A stretch of 64,000 bases of DNA from an uncultured Massilia sp. (GCF_913773735.1 NZ_CAJYEB010000023.1:372001-436000); one strand, 5' to 3'. Counted from the stretch's first letter, positions 9,082-18,003 are shown. The notes: generated from the sequence alone by a model not told the origin. Translations and numbers: made by a program.

Positions 9082-9807
9082 ATGACTGCTTTCTGTAAGG
9101 CAACCCTTGTCGTTTCGGCATTTGCGCTGTTTCCAGCCCTGTTTCCGGTCCCCGCGCAGGCCGCGCAACAGCCGCTGGCGGTGCAGATCGAACAAGCCGC
9201 GCGCGCCGAACTGGACAGGCAAATGGCGGCTTCCGGCCTGACCGAACCCCAGTTCGACGTCGCCGTCGTGACCACGCGGGCCGCGCCGCCATGCGCCCAG
9301 AACGTCGGCATCGAGGTCCTCGACACCCGTTCTCCCCAGCGGATGCGCTTCCTGGCGCGCTGTCCCGACACGCCGGGCTGGCGCTTCGAATACATCGTGC
9401 GTGCCCGCGTGACGGCGATGGTGGCGATCGCCGCGGCGCCGGTCGCGGCCGGCGAACCGTTGACCGATGCGCAAGTCGCGCTGGAGCGGCGCGACGTGTC
9501 GAACGTTGCCGATCCGATCACGACGCCCGAAGATGCGGTCGGACAAATGTCGCGTCGCATGTTGCGCCCAGGAGACATCTTGCGCAGCGGCCAGCTCGCC
9601 AGCCCGGTCCTGGTCAAGCGCGGCGATGCCGTGACGATGGTCGCGCGCCGCGACGGCGTCGAGATCAGCATGGCCGGCGAGGCGCTCGACGCCGGCGCGA
9701 AGGGCGCCGCGGTGCGCGTGCGCAATGCCGCCAGCGGCCAGGTGGTGCGCATGCGCGTGACCGGTGCCGGGACCGTCGAACCGTTGGACATGCCGGTCAA
9801 CCGCTGA
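9082..9807 (+). CDS. flgA: Flagellar P-ring chaperone
   Basis: 241 aa. FlgA is the periplasmic chaperone for FlgI. It has a signal peptide (MTAFCKATLVVSAFALFPAL up to AQA) and a C-terminal SAF domain with RRMLRPGDILRSGQL and SPVLVKRGDAVTMVAR, typical of FlgA. The start at 9082 gives the signal peptide; the longer frame from 8623 is antisense to flgB. It is the only plus-strand gene in this part of the locus. Its last 11 bp overlap the 3' end of the opposing hydrolase gene. Confidence 0.93.
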   Translation: MTAFCKATLVVSAFALFPALFPVPAQAAQQPLAVQIEQAARAELDRQMAASGLTEPQFDVAVVTTRAAPPCAQNVGIEVLDTRSPQRMRFLARCPDTPGWRFEYIVRARVTAMVAIAAAPVAAGEPLTDAQVALERRDVSNVADPITTPEDAVGQMSRRMLRPGDILRSGQLASPVLVKRGDAVTMVARRDGVEISMAGEALDAGAKGAAVRVRNAASGQVVRMRVTGAGTVEPLDMPVNR

Positions 9808-10528
9808 TGCCCTGCAGCTTGCCCGCCAGCCGCGCCAGCTTGGCCGCGTAGGCCGGATCGGTGGCATAGCCGCCCCTGGCCAGTGCGCCGGCGAAGGCGC
9901 GCGCGTCGCTGCCCGTACCGAGCGCGCCGCGAAAGCGCGGATTGTCGATCAGCATCTGCGCATAGTCGCGGAAGGCGCTGGCCTGGTCCGGATAGGAGCG
10001 GAAGCGCGCGCTCGTCTTGAGCGCGGCGCCGCCGACGTATTCGGTGGTGCCCGATTCGGCCACGTTGCCGTTCCACGACGCGCCCGCCTTGATGCCGAAC
10101 AGGTTGTTGGTCGAGCTGCCGTCGGCATTGCGCAGCGGGCGCTGGCCCCAGCCCGATTCCAGCGCCGCGTGGGCGGACACCAGTTCCGGCGCCACGCCCA
10201 GCCGCGCGGCCGCTTCCCGCGCCCACGGGGCGATGCTGTCGAGGAAGGCCTGCTGGTCGGGCGCGGCATCGGCGTCGCCGACGATGCCGGCGGCGGCCGC
10301 CGCTTCCTGGCTGCGCGCGGCCCACACCTGGCCTTCCGGCGTCAGGGTGGCGGCCGTCGCGAAGCCGCCGCCGCCGTTCTGGATGAAATCGGCCACCTCG
10401 CCCTGCACGTCGCCGAACAGGCCGGCGAAGCCGGACATGCCGGCGCCACCGTTGGCCAGCGGCGCCGTGGCGCGCGTGGGAGCGGTCGCCGCCAGCGCGG
10501 GGATCGCGGAAAACTCAGCGTGGCGCAT
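9797..10528 (-). CDS. Free-standing FlgJ-type peptidoglycan hydrolase (glucosaminidase domain)
   Basis: 243 aa. Residues about 90-240 are a FlgJ C-terminal-type N-acetylglucosaminidase: QAFLDSIAPWAREAAARLGV, APELVSAHAALESGWGQRPL (Glu in ALESGWG is the expected catalytic acid), NNLFGIKAG, FRSYPDQASAFRDYAQML. The first 90 residues are low-complexity and resemble no FlgJ rod-binding domain. It completes the activity missing from the short flgJ at 2520-2867 and should open peptidoglycan for the rod. No Sec signal is evident, so export through the flagellar route is likely. It overlaps flgN by 14 bp. Confidence 0.85.
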   Translation of the reverse strand: MRHAEFSAIPALAATAPTRATAPLANGGAGMSGFAGLFGDVQGEVADFIQNGGGGFATAATLTPEGQVWAARSQEAAAAAGIVGDADAAPDQQAFLDSIAPWAREAAARLGVAPELVSAHAALESGWGQRPLRNADGSSTNNLFGIKAGASWNGNVAESGTTEYVGGAALKTSARFRSYPDQASAFRDYAQMLIDNPRFRGALGTGSDARAFAGALARGGYATDPAYAAKLARLAGKLQGISG

Positions 10529-10949
10529 AGGTCTGGTCCTCGCCGTGCAGCAGGCGCTGCATGGTCGAATATTGTTCGGCCATCAGGTTGCCGTTGCGGC
10601 TGGTGGCGTCCTTGCAGTCGCGTACCAGTTCCTCGAGCTGGCGCCAGGCGCCGCTGGCGGCGGCGCGGCGCGGCGCGTCCAGCTTCGGGAACAGGTCGTC
10701 CATCGTCGCCTCCGGGCCGAGCAGGGCGCGCACCAGCTGCACGCGCTGGACCCGGCGCTGTTCCATCGCGTCGAGCTCGGGCATGAGCTGCCCGGCCAGT
10801 GCGGCCAGCTCGGCGCCGCGGTGGCGCAGCGCGGCCTCGAACTGGCGTTCGAGCAGCGCGCGGATGGCGCCGCAGGCGCCGAGGTCGTCCTGGATGCCGT
10901 CCAGCAGGCGGGCGACCGCCTGGTCGCGGGTCATGCGCGCAGCCGTCAT
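10515..10949 (-). CDS. flgN: FlgN-type export chaperone for FlgK/FlgL
   Basis: 144 aa, the usual FlgN length, predicted nearly all alpha-helical, with repeated charged heptads (LLERQFEAALRHRGAELAAL, ARRAAAS region, and EQYSTMQRLLHGEDQTYAPR at the end). Sequence is weakly conserved in this family; the call rests on size, helicity and position next to flgM. It would keep FlgK and FlgL soluble and deliver them to the export gate. It is followed by the hydrolase gene (14-bp overlap) and lies 4 bp from flgM. Confidence 0.78.
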   Translation of the reverse strand: MTAARMTRDQAVARLLDGIQDDLGACGAIRALLERQFEAALRHRGAELAALAGQLMPELDAMEQRRVQRVQLVRALLGPEATMDDLFPKLDAPRRAAASGAWRQLEELVRDCKDATSRNGNLMAEQYSTMQRLLHGEDQTYAPR

Positions 10950-10953
10950 GCCG

Positions 10954-11220
10954 TCACACCTTGCCGTTGCCGTGGAAGCGCTGGATCAGGCCGGCGAGGC
11001 GGCCGGCATCGAACGGCAGCTCGCCCTTGGCCAGCGCGTCGCGCAGTTCGGCCACGCGGGCGGCGTCGAAGTCGGGCAGGGCGCGCAGCGCGGCCCGGGC
11101 CGGCTGCAGCACGGCCGATTCCAGCGTCGCCTCGGCGGCGGCCGGTGCCGGCGCCTGGGCGGCGGCGCCGGTTTGCGGGTTGATCTGGATGGAAGGCGTG
11201 GAGACGCTGGTGATCTTCAT
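10954..11220 (-). CDS. flgM: Anti-sigma-28 factor
   Basis: 88 aa from the ATG at 11220, which has an AGAGGA ribosome site; an in-frame ATG at 11253 would add 11 residues but overlaps motB. The N-terminus MKITSVSTPSIQINPQTG and the C-terminal helix FDAARVAELRDALAKGELPF fit FlgM (inhibitor of FliA released by export after hook completion). Its partner FliA is encoded upstream at 13140-13880 in the same run, so sigma and anti-sigma are co-expressed. Confidence 0.85.
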   Translation of the reverse strand: MKITSVSTPSIQINPQTGAAAQAPAPAAAEATLESAVLQPARAALRALPDFDAARVAELRDALAKGELPFDAGRLAGLIQRFHGNGKV

Positions 11221-11249
11221 GCGTGGTCCTCTGGATTTCGATTGGATCG

Positions 11250-12209
11250 TCATGGTTTGTCCGCCAGTTGGCTGCGCAGCTCCTGCATCGCTTCCCCGCC
11301 GGGCTTGGACACGGTCACGTCCTTGCTCAGGGATTCGCCCTCCTGCGGGGTGCCGAACATGGCCGTCACGCTGGCGGCCTGGGCCCTGGTCAGGATCAGG
11401 AGTTCGATGCGGCGGTTGATGGCGGCATCCGGCTTGCTGGCGTCGAGCGGCGCCTGGTCGGCCATGCCGACCAGCTGCAGCACGCTTTCGCTGCGCATGC
11501 CGCCGCTCAGCAGCTCGCCGCGCGCGGCCAGCGCGCGGTTGGCCGACAGGCTCCAGTTGGAGTAACCGTTCGGACCTTTATAAGTGTACTGCAAGGAATC
11601 GGTATGGCCCACAATCAACATCTGATTTTCCATTTTTTCGAACAATGGGGCCATGGCGCGCAACAGTTTGGCGAAACGGTCGGTCGGCAGCGGGCTGCCG
11701 CGCACGAACATGCCCTGGCGGTCGGTGTCGTGCAACATCACGCGCAGGCCGTTCGGCGTGACCACGGCGGCCAGGTTCGACGACAGGCCGGCGTCGGCGC
11801 TCAGCTTTTCCAGCGCATGGGCCAGCGCCGCCAGCTCCGACGGCGATTCGTAGCGGGTGCGCACGGTCTGCTGGGCGCCGGCGTTCGGGCCGGTCGAACC
11901 GCCATTACTCCTGGGTAGCTGGAACCGTTCGATCAGGCTGCCGCTCGGGTTGCTGGTGAGTTCGGGACGGCCGCCCGTGCCTTCGATCAGGCCGCTGGCC
12001 ATGTTGTCGCGCACGATCTTCTTGGCCTGGGCCGCGTCGCGCGAGGCGATCAGCCACAGCACCAGGAACAGGGCCATCAGCGCCATGCAGAAGTCGGCGA
12101 ACGCCACCTTCCAGGCGCCGCCGTGTTCGTCGTCGTGGTGCTTGCCGCCGCCACGCTTGACGATGGTCGCTTCGTGGTGCTTGTCGGCGCCTTTCTTGTT
12201 CGCTTGCAC
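11250..12209 (-). CDS. motB: Flagellar stator protein MotB (LafU-like)
   Basis: 319 aa. Single TM segment at about 35-56 (WKVAFADFCMALMALFLVLW) with the expected proton-binding Asp39; C-terminal OmpA-like peptidoglycan-binding domain with VGHTDSLQYTYKGPNGYSNW and SLSANRALAARGELL. Translation starts at GTG 12209 with GGAG eight bases upstream. It follows motA by 12 bp. Placement inside the structural locus is typical of lateral systems (LafT/LafU) rather than a separate mot-che operon. Confidence 0.95.
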   Translation of the reverse strand: MQANKKGADKHHEATIVKRGGGKHHDDEHGGAWKVAFADFCMALMALFLVLWLIASRDAAQAKKIVRDNMASGLIEGTGGRPELTSNPSGSLIERFQLPRSNGGSTGPNAGAQQTVRTRYESPSELAALAHALEKLSADAGLSSNLAAVVTPNGLRVMLHDTDRQGMFVRGSPLPTDRFAKLLRAMAPLFEKMENQMLIVGHTDSLQYTYKGPNGYSNWSLSANRALAARGELLSGGMRSESVLQLVGMADQAPLDASKPDAAINRRIELLILTRAQAASVTAMFGTPQEGESLSKDVTVSKPGGEAMQELRSQLADKP

Positions 12210-12221
12210 GGGATGCTCCGC

Positions 12222-13112
12222 TTAGGCCTTGCGCTTGGCCGCGCCGGCATCGTCGCCGTCGGCCATCGCATTGATCCAGGCTTCCAGCTGGGCGAAGCTG
12301 GGCTTGGTGTTCAGCTGGATCAGGCGGCGGCCGGCGTCGATCGCCAGCAGCGGCGGCTTGCCGGCCACGTGGGTGACCAGTACGACCTTCACCGTTTCCA
12401 TCGTCGAGGCTTCGGAATTGACCAGCTGCTTCATCATGCCGGAGATCGGATCGAGCACGCCATAGCAGAAGAAGATGCCGATGAAGGTGCCGACCATCGC
12501 CGCGCCGATGTGTTCCGCGATCTCGGCGGTGTCGGCGCCTTCGCCGACCGAGTTCATGGTGATCACGATGCCCAGCACCGCGGCCAGGATGCCGAAGCCC
12601 GGCATGCCTTCGGCTACCTTGTGCAGCGACTTGGCGGGCTGCGACAGCTCCTCGTGGATGGCTTCCAGTTCCTGTTCCAGCACGCCTTCCAGCTCGTGGG
12701 CGTTGATCTTGCCCATCGCCATCAGGCGGAAGTTGTCGACGATGAAGGCCAGCAGCTTCGGCTCTTCCAGGATCAGCGGGTAGCGCTGGAACATCGGGCT
12801 TTCCTTGGGCGCCTCGACGTGGGCGTCGAGCGCCTTCAGGCCGCCGGCCGCGGTCTGCAGCAGCTCGTACATCAGGAGCAGCAACTGGCGCTGGAATTCC
12901 GAGTCGTGCTTGTGCTTGCCGACGATCTTCTTCATCTGGCCCATCATCTCGACCAGCACGTGCTTGGGATTGGCCAGCACCAGCGCGCCCAGGGCGGCGC
13001 CGCAGATGACGATGAGTTCGTTGGGCTGCCAGATGGCGAGGACCGCGCCCCCCATCAGCAGGTAGCCGCCGAACACGGCGCCCAGGACGATCAGGATGCC
13101 AAGGATTTGCAT
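12222..13112 (-). CDS. motA: Flagellar stator protein MotA (LafT-like)
   Basis: 296 aa. Four TM segments: about 2-22 and 30-50 at the N-terminus and two near 170-220 (GFGILAAVLGIVITMNSVGE, AMVGTFIGIFFCYGVLDPIS). The conserved Pro in EGMPGFGIL before TM3 is present. The cytoplasmic loop is rich in charged residues as needed to contact FliG. Together with MotB it forms the ion-driven stator; the coupling ion cannot be fixed from sequence here, though a proton is likely. It lies 27 bp after fliA. Confidence 0.96.
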   Translation of the reverse strand: MQILGILIVLGAVFGGYLLMGGAVLAIWQPNELIVICGAALGALVLANPKHVLVEMMGQMKKIVGKHKHDSEFQRQLLLLMYELLQTAAGGLKALDAHVEAPKESPMFQRYPLILEEPKLLAFIVDNFRLMAMGKINAHELEGVLEQELEAIHEELSQPAKSLHKVAEGMPGFGILAAVLGIVITMNSVGEGADTAEIAEHIGAAMVGTFIGIFFCYGVLDPISGMMKQLVNSEASTMETVKVVLVTHVAGKPPLLAIDAGRRLIQLNTKPSFAQLEAWINAMADGDDAGAAKRKA

Positions 13113-13139
13113 GATTATTACCTTTCTTGTCTTGCGGGT

Positions 13140-13880
13140 TCAGGCCTGGGCCAGCGCCGCTTTCATCTTGGCCAGCGCGCTCTTGTTGAGCTGGCAGACG
13201 CGGGCGTCGGACAGGTCTAGCACCGCGGCGATTTCCTTGTAGCTGAGCTCGAACTCGTAGATCATCTGGATCACGCGCTGCTCCTTCTCGTTGAGCGCGC
13301 ACAGCGCCTGTTCGAGGCTGCGCCGCACCAGGAACTGCTGTTCCGGACCCGGCGTGCTGTGCTGCTGCTCGGTGGCTTCCTGCAGCACGTCGTCAAAGCT
13401 CAGCAACTCCTCGGCCACGTCGTCGAGCAGGAACTGGCGCCACTCGTCCTGCGACAGGCCGAGCGCCTCGGCCGCTTCCTTGTCGTTCGGCTCGCGCCCC
13501 AGGCGCCGCGTCAGCGCGCGCACGGCGTCGCGCATCTTGTGGCTTTCCTGGCGCACGGCGCGCGGACGCCAGTCCTGGCGGCGCAGCTCGTCGAGGATGG
13601 CACCGCGCACGCGCAGCGAGGCGTAGCTGGCGAAGCCGGCATCGGGCACGCCGTAGCGGCGCAGCGCTTCGAGCAGGCCCATCAGCCCGATCTGCTCCAT
13701 GTCCTCGCGGCCCATCGCTCCCGAAACCTGCGAGCCGAGCTGGCGCGCGATGCGCTTGACCAGGGGCGCATAGGCGAGCAGGTGGCGCTGCTCCTCCTTC
13801 TCGCCCATGGCCGCGTGCATGGCGGCGTCGGCATATTCGCTGCCGGCGTAGCTGTCGGCGTAGTCGCTCATGTAGGCCAC
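13140..13880 (-). CDS. fliA: Flagellar sigma-28 factor FliA (LafS-like)
   Basis: 246 aa. Regions 2 (LLAYAPLVKRIARQL, GREDMEQIGLMGLLEALRRY, FASYASLRVRGAILDELRRQ), 3 (KMRDAVRALTRRLGREPNDK) and 4 (LNEKEQRVIQMIYEFELSYK, EIAAVLDLSDARVCQLNKSA) are all visible, as in FliA/WhiG sigma factors. GTG 13880 is preferred as start because GGAG lies six bases upstream; an ATG nine bases further in is possible. It should drive late genes such as flagellin and be held by FlgM. Position between fliL and motA mirrors lafF-lafS-lafT. Confidence 0.95.
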   Translation of the reverse strand: MAYMSDYADSYAGSEYADAAMHAAMGEKEEQRHLLAYAPLVKRIARQLGSQVSGAMGREDMEQIGLMGLLEALRRYGVPDAGFASYASLRVRGAILDELRRQDWRPRAVRQESHKMRDAVRALTRRLGREPNDKEAAEALGLSQDEWRQFLLDDVAEELLSFDDVLQEATEQQHSTPGPEQQFLVRRSLEQALCALNEKEQRVIQMIYEFELSYKEIAAVLDLSDARVCQLNKSALAKMKAALAQA

Positions 13881-13904
13881 GTCATTCTCCGCTGTGGGAC
13901 GTCG

Positions 13905-14381
13905 TCATTCGATGATCAGCTTGCCGATCATGACTTGCACGAACGGCTTTTCGGTATGGGATTCTTCGTAGTTCTCGTCGAAGGCCTTGTTCAGGTTCTC
14001 GGCATATTCCTTCACCGTCATCTTCGACGCATCCGCCATCGTGTAGGTCGACAGCGTGCTGACCGCCAGGCTGCGCAGCAGCGGCAGGTTTTCCTTGGTT
14101 TCCTTTTCCTTGGACGCCTCGGTGGACAGCACCAGGTCGGTCGACAGGTAGTGGGTATCGGCGCCGTCGGCATCGCGGCGCAGCATCACGATCACCTTTT
14201 CCAGCGTGACGTATTTCAGCGGCTTGCCTTCCTTCGGCTTCTCGGCCTCGGCCTTCTTGTTCTCCGCGCCGGCGGCGGCCGCGGGCTTCGGCATGAACCA
14301 CCACACGGCGCCGCCGGCAGCGGCGGCGCTGACGACCACGGCGCCGGCGATGGCGACGATCATTTTGACTTTGCTGTTCAT
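13905..14381 (-). CDS. fliL: Flagellar basal-body-associated protein FliL
   Basis: 158 aa. One N-terminal TM segment (about 7-30, MIVAIAGAVVVSAAAAGGAV), a charged linker, then the periplasmic FliL domain with KYVTLEKVIVMLRR, TDLVLSTEASKEKETKENLP, LLRSLAVSTLSTYT and the C-terminal FVQVMIGKLIIE. FliL rings the stator and supports torque at high load. It sits between fliK and fliA, as lafF does in Flag-2 loci. Confidence 0.93.
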   Translation of the reverse strand: MNSKVKMIVAIAGAVVVSAAAAGGAVWWFMPKPAAAAGAENKKAEAEKPKEGKPLKYVTLEKVIVMLRRDADGADTHYLSTDLVLSTEASKEKETKENLPLLRSLAVSTLSTYTMADASKMTVKEYAENLNKAFDENYEESHTEKPFVQVMIGKLIIE

Positions 14382-14426
14382 CGTTCTAACTCACTGTCAC
14401 TCGCTTGGGCTCGTCGAGCCCGGGAT

Positions 14427-15851
14427 TCAATCGCGGCCGCCGAGGGAAAACAAGGCGCCCGGGTTGCCGGCTTCGGCCAGCGCGCGTCCCGGCGCCGCGT
14501 CGTCCTGCTCGCGTTCCTGCTGGCGCCCGCGACCCTGCTGCTGCGGATCGCCGAACGGGGCGGCGCCGTTCTTCGGCGTCGGCGTCACCGTCACCGCGAC
14601 CTCGCTGTACTGGCGCTGCGCCAGGTCGTTGCGCAGGCTGTCGCCGACGGCCTGCAGCTGGCGCAGCACCTCGCCATTGCTGGCCGAGATGTTCACCTCG
14701 AGCGTGCCGGCGCTGTGGCGGATCGCGATGTCGATGCGGCCCAGCTGCGGCGGATCGAGGCGGATCACGGCCTGTTCGACGTTGCGGCCCACCTGCACGT
14801 TGAGGCGTTCGCCCAGCGCTTCGTGCAGGCTCTGGCGCCACGCCGTCGGCGGACCGGCCAGCTTGACCGTGTCGGCCGGCGGCGCGCCGGCCGGCTGGGC
14901 CGGCGCGGCACCCGCGACCTGGGGCACGGCCGGCGCGGACGGCTGGGCGCCAGCCTGGCCGCCGGCATCGCCGTCGCGGGCCGCATTGCCGGCATTGCCG
15001 GCGTCGGCGCGCACCGCCAGGCGCGCGGCGCCGTCCTGCTGCGCGCCCGGCGCGGCGGCCGGCGCCGCAGGGGCGGGGGATGCCGGCGCCGGAGCGGAGG
15101 CGGGTGCCGGCGCGGGTGCAGGTGCGGCGCCGACAGCGGCGGCGGCCGACTGGGCGGCCGCCTGGGCCGTGGCCCGGTCGGCGAGCGACAGCGCCTGCGG
15201 CAGCGCGGCGGCCAGGCGGCGCGCGCCGTCCTGGGCGGCGGCGACCGCCGCCGACGAGGAAGCCGACGCGCTGGCGGACGTCGTGGCGGATGTGCTGGCG
15301 GCCGTGCTGGCGGACGTGGCAGCGGATACGCCGTCGTCCGCGCGCGCGGACGCGTCGCCGGACTGCCCTTGCGCGCCCTGGAGGGCCTGCAGCGCCTGCG
15401 CGACCTGGGCCGGCGACAGCGGCATCAGCGGCATCGCCATGGCGGCCAGCAGGGCGCCGTCCGGCGCCGGCGCGGACGCGGCGTCGGTGTCGCCATCGGC
15501 ATCGCTATCGGTACCGGCCGCGGCGCCGGTGGTCGACGCCGGTCCGGCCGGGCCGGCCAGCGGCGCCTGGGCCGTGGCGGCGGCCGCGTCCGGGGTGTTC
15601 GCCGGCGCACCCGCCAAGGGCGCCGGGGCGGCGTCGGGCGCGGCGCCGGCCAGGGCCGCCTGCAGCGCCTGCGCGGCGCCGTCGCGCTGTTGCCCGAGCC
15701 ATTGGGCGAACGGCTGGGCGGCCGGCGCGGGCGCGCCCGGCGCGGCGGTGGCGGTGGCGGCGTCGGCGCCGGGCGCCGGAGCGGCGCCGGGCAGGACCGG
15801 CGTCGCCGGTGCCGGCGTGGTCGAACTTGCGGTAGTGAGCATCATGGTCAT
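14427..15851 (-). CDS. fliK: Flagellar hook-length control protein FliK (LafE-like)
   Basis: 474 aa. Residues 1 to about 350 are extremely rich in Ala, Pro, Gly and Asp, the flexible ruler part. The C-terminal Flg_hook domain (about 365-450) has LGERLNVQVGRNVEQAVIRL, LDPPQLGRIDIAIRHSAGTL and VLRQLQAVGDSLRNDLAQ. It should measure the hook and switch FlhB specificity. The start overlaps the fliT-like stop by 3 bp. The GC-rich, repetitive DNA of this gene also produces long antisense open frames that are not genes. Confidence 0.92.
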   Translation of the reverse strand: MTMMLTTASSTTPAPATPVLPGAAPAPGADAATATAAPGAPAPAAQPFAQWLGQQRDGAAQALQAALAGAAPDAAPAPLAGAPANTPDAAAATAQAPLAGPAGPASTTGAAAGTDSDADGDTDAASAPAPDGALLAAMAMPLMPLSPAQVAQALQALQGAQGQSGDASARADDGVSAATSASTAASTSATTSASASASSSAAVAAAQDGARRLAAALPQALSLADRATAQAAAQSAAAAVGAAPAPAPAPASAPAPASPAPAAPAAAPGAQQDGAARLAVRADAGNAGNAARDGDAGGQAGAQPSAPAVPQVAGAAPAQPAGAPPADTVKLAGPPTAWRQSLHEALGERLNVQVGRNVEQAVIRLDPPQLGRIDIAIRHSAGTLEVNISASNGEVLRQLQAVGDSLRNDLAQRQYSEVAVTVTPTPKNGAAPFGDPQQQGRGRQQEREQDDAAPGRALAEAGNPGALFSLGGRD

Positions 15852-16195
15852 TGGGGGCTTGCGCCGGAGTCGGTTTCGTTGTGCGTCGCGTAGGCGAGCC
15901 AGCCTTCCTTGTTCGCGTACATCGCTTCCAGGCGGGCGCCGAGGGCATCGGTGGCCACGCCGAGCGCCTGCGCGGCCGCGTCGTGCTGGCCGCGCAGGCG
16001 CTGCAGGGCGACGCCTTCGGCCGCGCTCCAGGGGCCGCGCGCGGCCAGCGCGCGCAGGGTGGGGGCCAGGGCGCGCGCGAGCTCGCCCAGCCGGTCCCAG
16101 TCGGCGGCGGCGGCCGCGGCCTGCAGCGCATCGCCGATGGCCAGCAGGCGCGCGCGGCGCGCGCCGTCCCCGTCCCCCGCGCGCGCTTTATCCAT
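15848..16195 (-). CDS. fliT: FliT-like chaperone (LafD position)
   Basis: 115 aa, alpha-helical, Ala/Arg-rich, with ARLLAIGDALQAAAAAADWD and a middle region ending RLEAMYANKEGWLAYATHNE. Sequence is not diagnostic. Size, helicity and the location directly after fliS and before fliK are those of FliT/LafD, the chaperone of the filament cap FliD. It overlaps fliS by 8 bp and fliK by a few bases, so expression is probably coupled. Other short flagellar chaperones are possible. Confidence 0.6.
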   Translation of the reverse strand: MDKARAGDGDGARRARLLAIGDALQAAAAAADWDRLGELARALAPTLRALAARGPWSAAEGVALQRLRGQHDAAAQALGVATDALGARLEAMYANKEGWLAYATHNETDSGASPQ

Positions 16196-16577
16196 TGCGC
16201 GCCTGGACGCCGGCCCAGCCGGCGCGGATCGACGTCATCACCTTCACGACCTCGTCGATCATCGCCGGGTCCTGCTTGATGCCGGCGCCGTGCAGGTGGT
16301 TGGCGCAGAACTCGTACAGGTTGGCCAGGTTGCCGACCACCTGGCCGCCGCTCTCGAAGTCGAGCGAGCTGGACAGGCCGTTGATGATGTCGACGCACTT
16401 GTTGATGCTGGTGGCGCGCTGCTCGTAGCGCTTGGCCACGATGTGGGCGCGGGCGCGGGCCAGCTCGTCGAGCAGGCCGTCGGTAAGCAGCAGCACCAGT
16501 TCGATCGGCGAGGCGCGCGACGTCTGCGCGTCCAGGCTGGTCGCGTGGTAGCTGCTGTAGGCTTCTTGATAGGACAT
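16188..16577 (-). CDS. fliS: Flagellin chaperone FliS
   Basis: 129 aa, the family size. The family signature is plain: MSYQEAYSSYHATSLDAQTS, RASPIELVLLLTDGLLDELA, then a four-helix bundle with NLYEFCANHLHGAGIKQDPA. FliS binds flagellin C-termini in the cytoplasm and hands them to FlhA. It follows fliD by 10 bp and precedes the fliT-like gene. Confidence 0.96.
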   Translation of the reverse strand: MSYQEAYSSYHATSLDAQTSRASPIELVLLLTDGLLDELARARAHIVAKRYEQRATSINKCVDIINGLSSSLDFESGGQVVGNLANLYEFCANHLHGAGIKQDPAMIDEVVKVMTSIRAGWAGVQARNG

Positions 16578-16587
16578 GGGTGTTCTC

Positions 16588-18003
16588 TCAGGATTTGTCG
16601 CTGCCGAACAGCGAGTCGAACAGGGTCAGGTTGTGGTTCATGGTCGCCTGCAGGTTCTGCAGGTCGGTGTACTGCTTCAGGTAGCGCGCATAGGCGGAAT
16701 TCCACATCTCGTCGCGCTTGGTGCTCAGGTCGGTGGTCGACGCCTGCGCCTTGGTATTGGCGTCGGTGCGCGTCTTGAGCTGGCCGTTGGTGCCGTTGCT
16801 CCAGATGTTCAGGTAGGTGTTCAGCGAGCCGGCCATGCCGCTGGGGGCGCTGGTGGCGGCCGTGCCGATCATCTTCTGCAGGCCTTCCGGATCGACCGCC
16901 AGCTGCCTGGACAGGCGATCCGAATCCAGGCTCAGCGTGCCGTCGCGGCCGGCGGTGACGCCGTAGCTGGCCAGCGAGGCACTGCCGACCGGGCGCAGCA
17001 CCGATACCAGGCGGCTCTGCAGCGCCAGCACGCCGGAGTCGTGGGCGAAGGCGCCGGCCGCGGTGCCGGCGGCCGGATCGCCGGACGACACCAGCCCGTC
17101 GACGGTGGACTTGAGCTTGTTGTAGGCGTCGATGAACGCCTGCACGTTCTTGGCGGTGGTGCCGCCGTCCTCGCCCACGGTGATGGTGAGCGGGGTCGCG
17201 CCGCTGGACTGGGCGCGCGTGACCGTCAGCGAGACGCCGTCGATGTTGGTGAACGTGTTCGACGACTGCTGGATCGCGGTGCCGCCCTCGCCGCCGAACA
17301 TGACGATCGCGTCCTTCGCCTCCGACACCATGGTGCGCGTGGCCAGGCTGTCGGCCAGCGTGGCGTCGCTCAGGCCGGCGGTGTCCAGCGAGATCGTGTT
17401 GGCCGCGCCGGTGTTCTTCGAGGTCAGCACCAGGCGCGCCTGGCCGCCGATGGTGACGATGCCGGCCGAGACCTGGCCCTTGTTGTCGGGGGACTGGTTG
17501 ATGGCGGCGGCCAGTTCGCGCACGCTCAGCTTGCCGTCCTTGTCGGTATCGGCGGCCGTCGCCAGGTCGACGTCGAAGGTGACCGGGGCGGGCGCATCCG
17601 GATTGCCGCTCTCGTCGGCCAGGCGCACGGTCAGCTTGCCGCCCGGGACGGCGGTGTCGGCGGCCACGCCGTCGTACGACACCTGGCCGACGCTGGCGAC
17701 CTGCTTGACGAACACGCTGTAGGAGCCGGCCGCGGCCTGGGCCTTGGCGCTGGCCGTGGCGATCGTGCCGTCGGACAGGGTGGCGCTGGAGGCGAGCAGC
17801 GTCTTGCCGACGCCGGTCAGCGAGGCCAGCGAGGACTGGAACGCCGAGATCGCCGAGCTCAGCGTCTGCAGGGCCTTGGCGGTCGCGGCGGTCGCGGTCT
17901 GCTGGGCCTTGATCTTGCTGTCCATGCCCGACACGGTCTTGTCCGCCAGCGCGCTCGCGGTGGTGGTGGGATCGTAGGTCGGTGCGGTGATTGCGCTTGC
18001 CAT
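16588..18003 (-). CDS. fliD: Flagellar filament cap protein FliD
   Basis: 471 aa. The N-terminus (MASAITAPTYDPTTTASALA, TLSSAISAFQSSLASLTGV) and the C-terminus (MAGSLNTYLNIWSNGTNG, YARYLKQYTDLQNLQATMNH) match HAP2 cap proteins, and the middle holds the FliD N and C domains (LVLTSKNTGAANTISLDTAG). The ATG at 18003 has AAGGAG; the longer frame upstream runs antisense/out of frame through fliJ. Normal length for FliD. Confidence 0.95.
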   Translation of the reverse strand: MASAITAPTYDPTTTASALADKTVSGMDSKIKAQQTATAATAKALQTLSSAISAFQSSLASLTGVGKTLLASSATLSDGTIATASAKAQAAAGSYSVFVKQVASVGQVSYDGVAADTAVPGGKLTVRLADESGNPDAPAPVTFDVDLATAADTDKDGKLSVRELAAAINQSPDNKGQVSAGIVTIGGQARLVLTSKNTGAANTISLDTAGLSDATLADSLATRTMVSEAKDAIVMFGGEGGTAIQQSSNTFTNIDGVSLTVTRAQSSGATPLTITVGEDGGTTAKNVQAFIDAYNKLKSTVDGLVSSGDPAAGTAAGAFAHDSGVLALQSRLVSVLRPVGSASLASYGVTAGRDGTLSLDSDRLSRQLAVDPEGLQKMIGTAATSAPSGMAGSLNTYLNIWSNGTNGQLKTRTDANTKAQASTTDLSTKRDEMWNSAYARYLKQYTDLQNLQATMNHNLTLFDSLFGSDKS

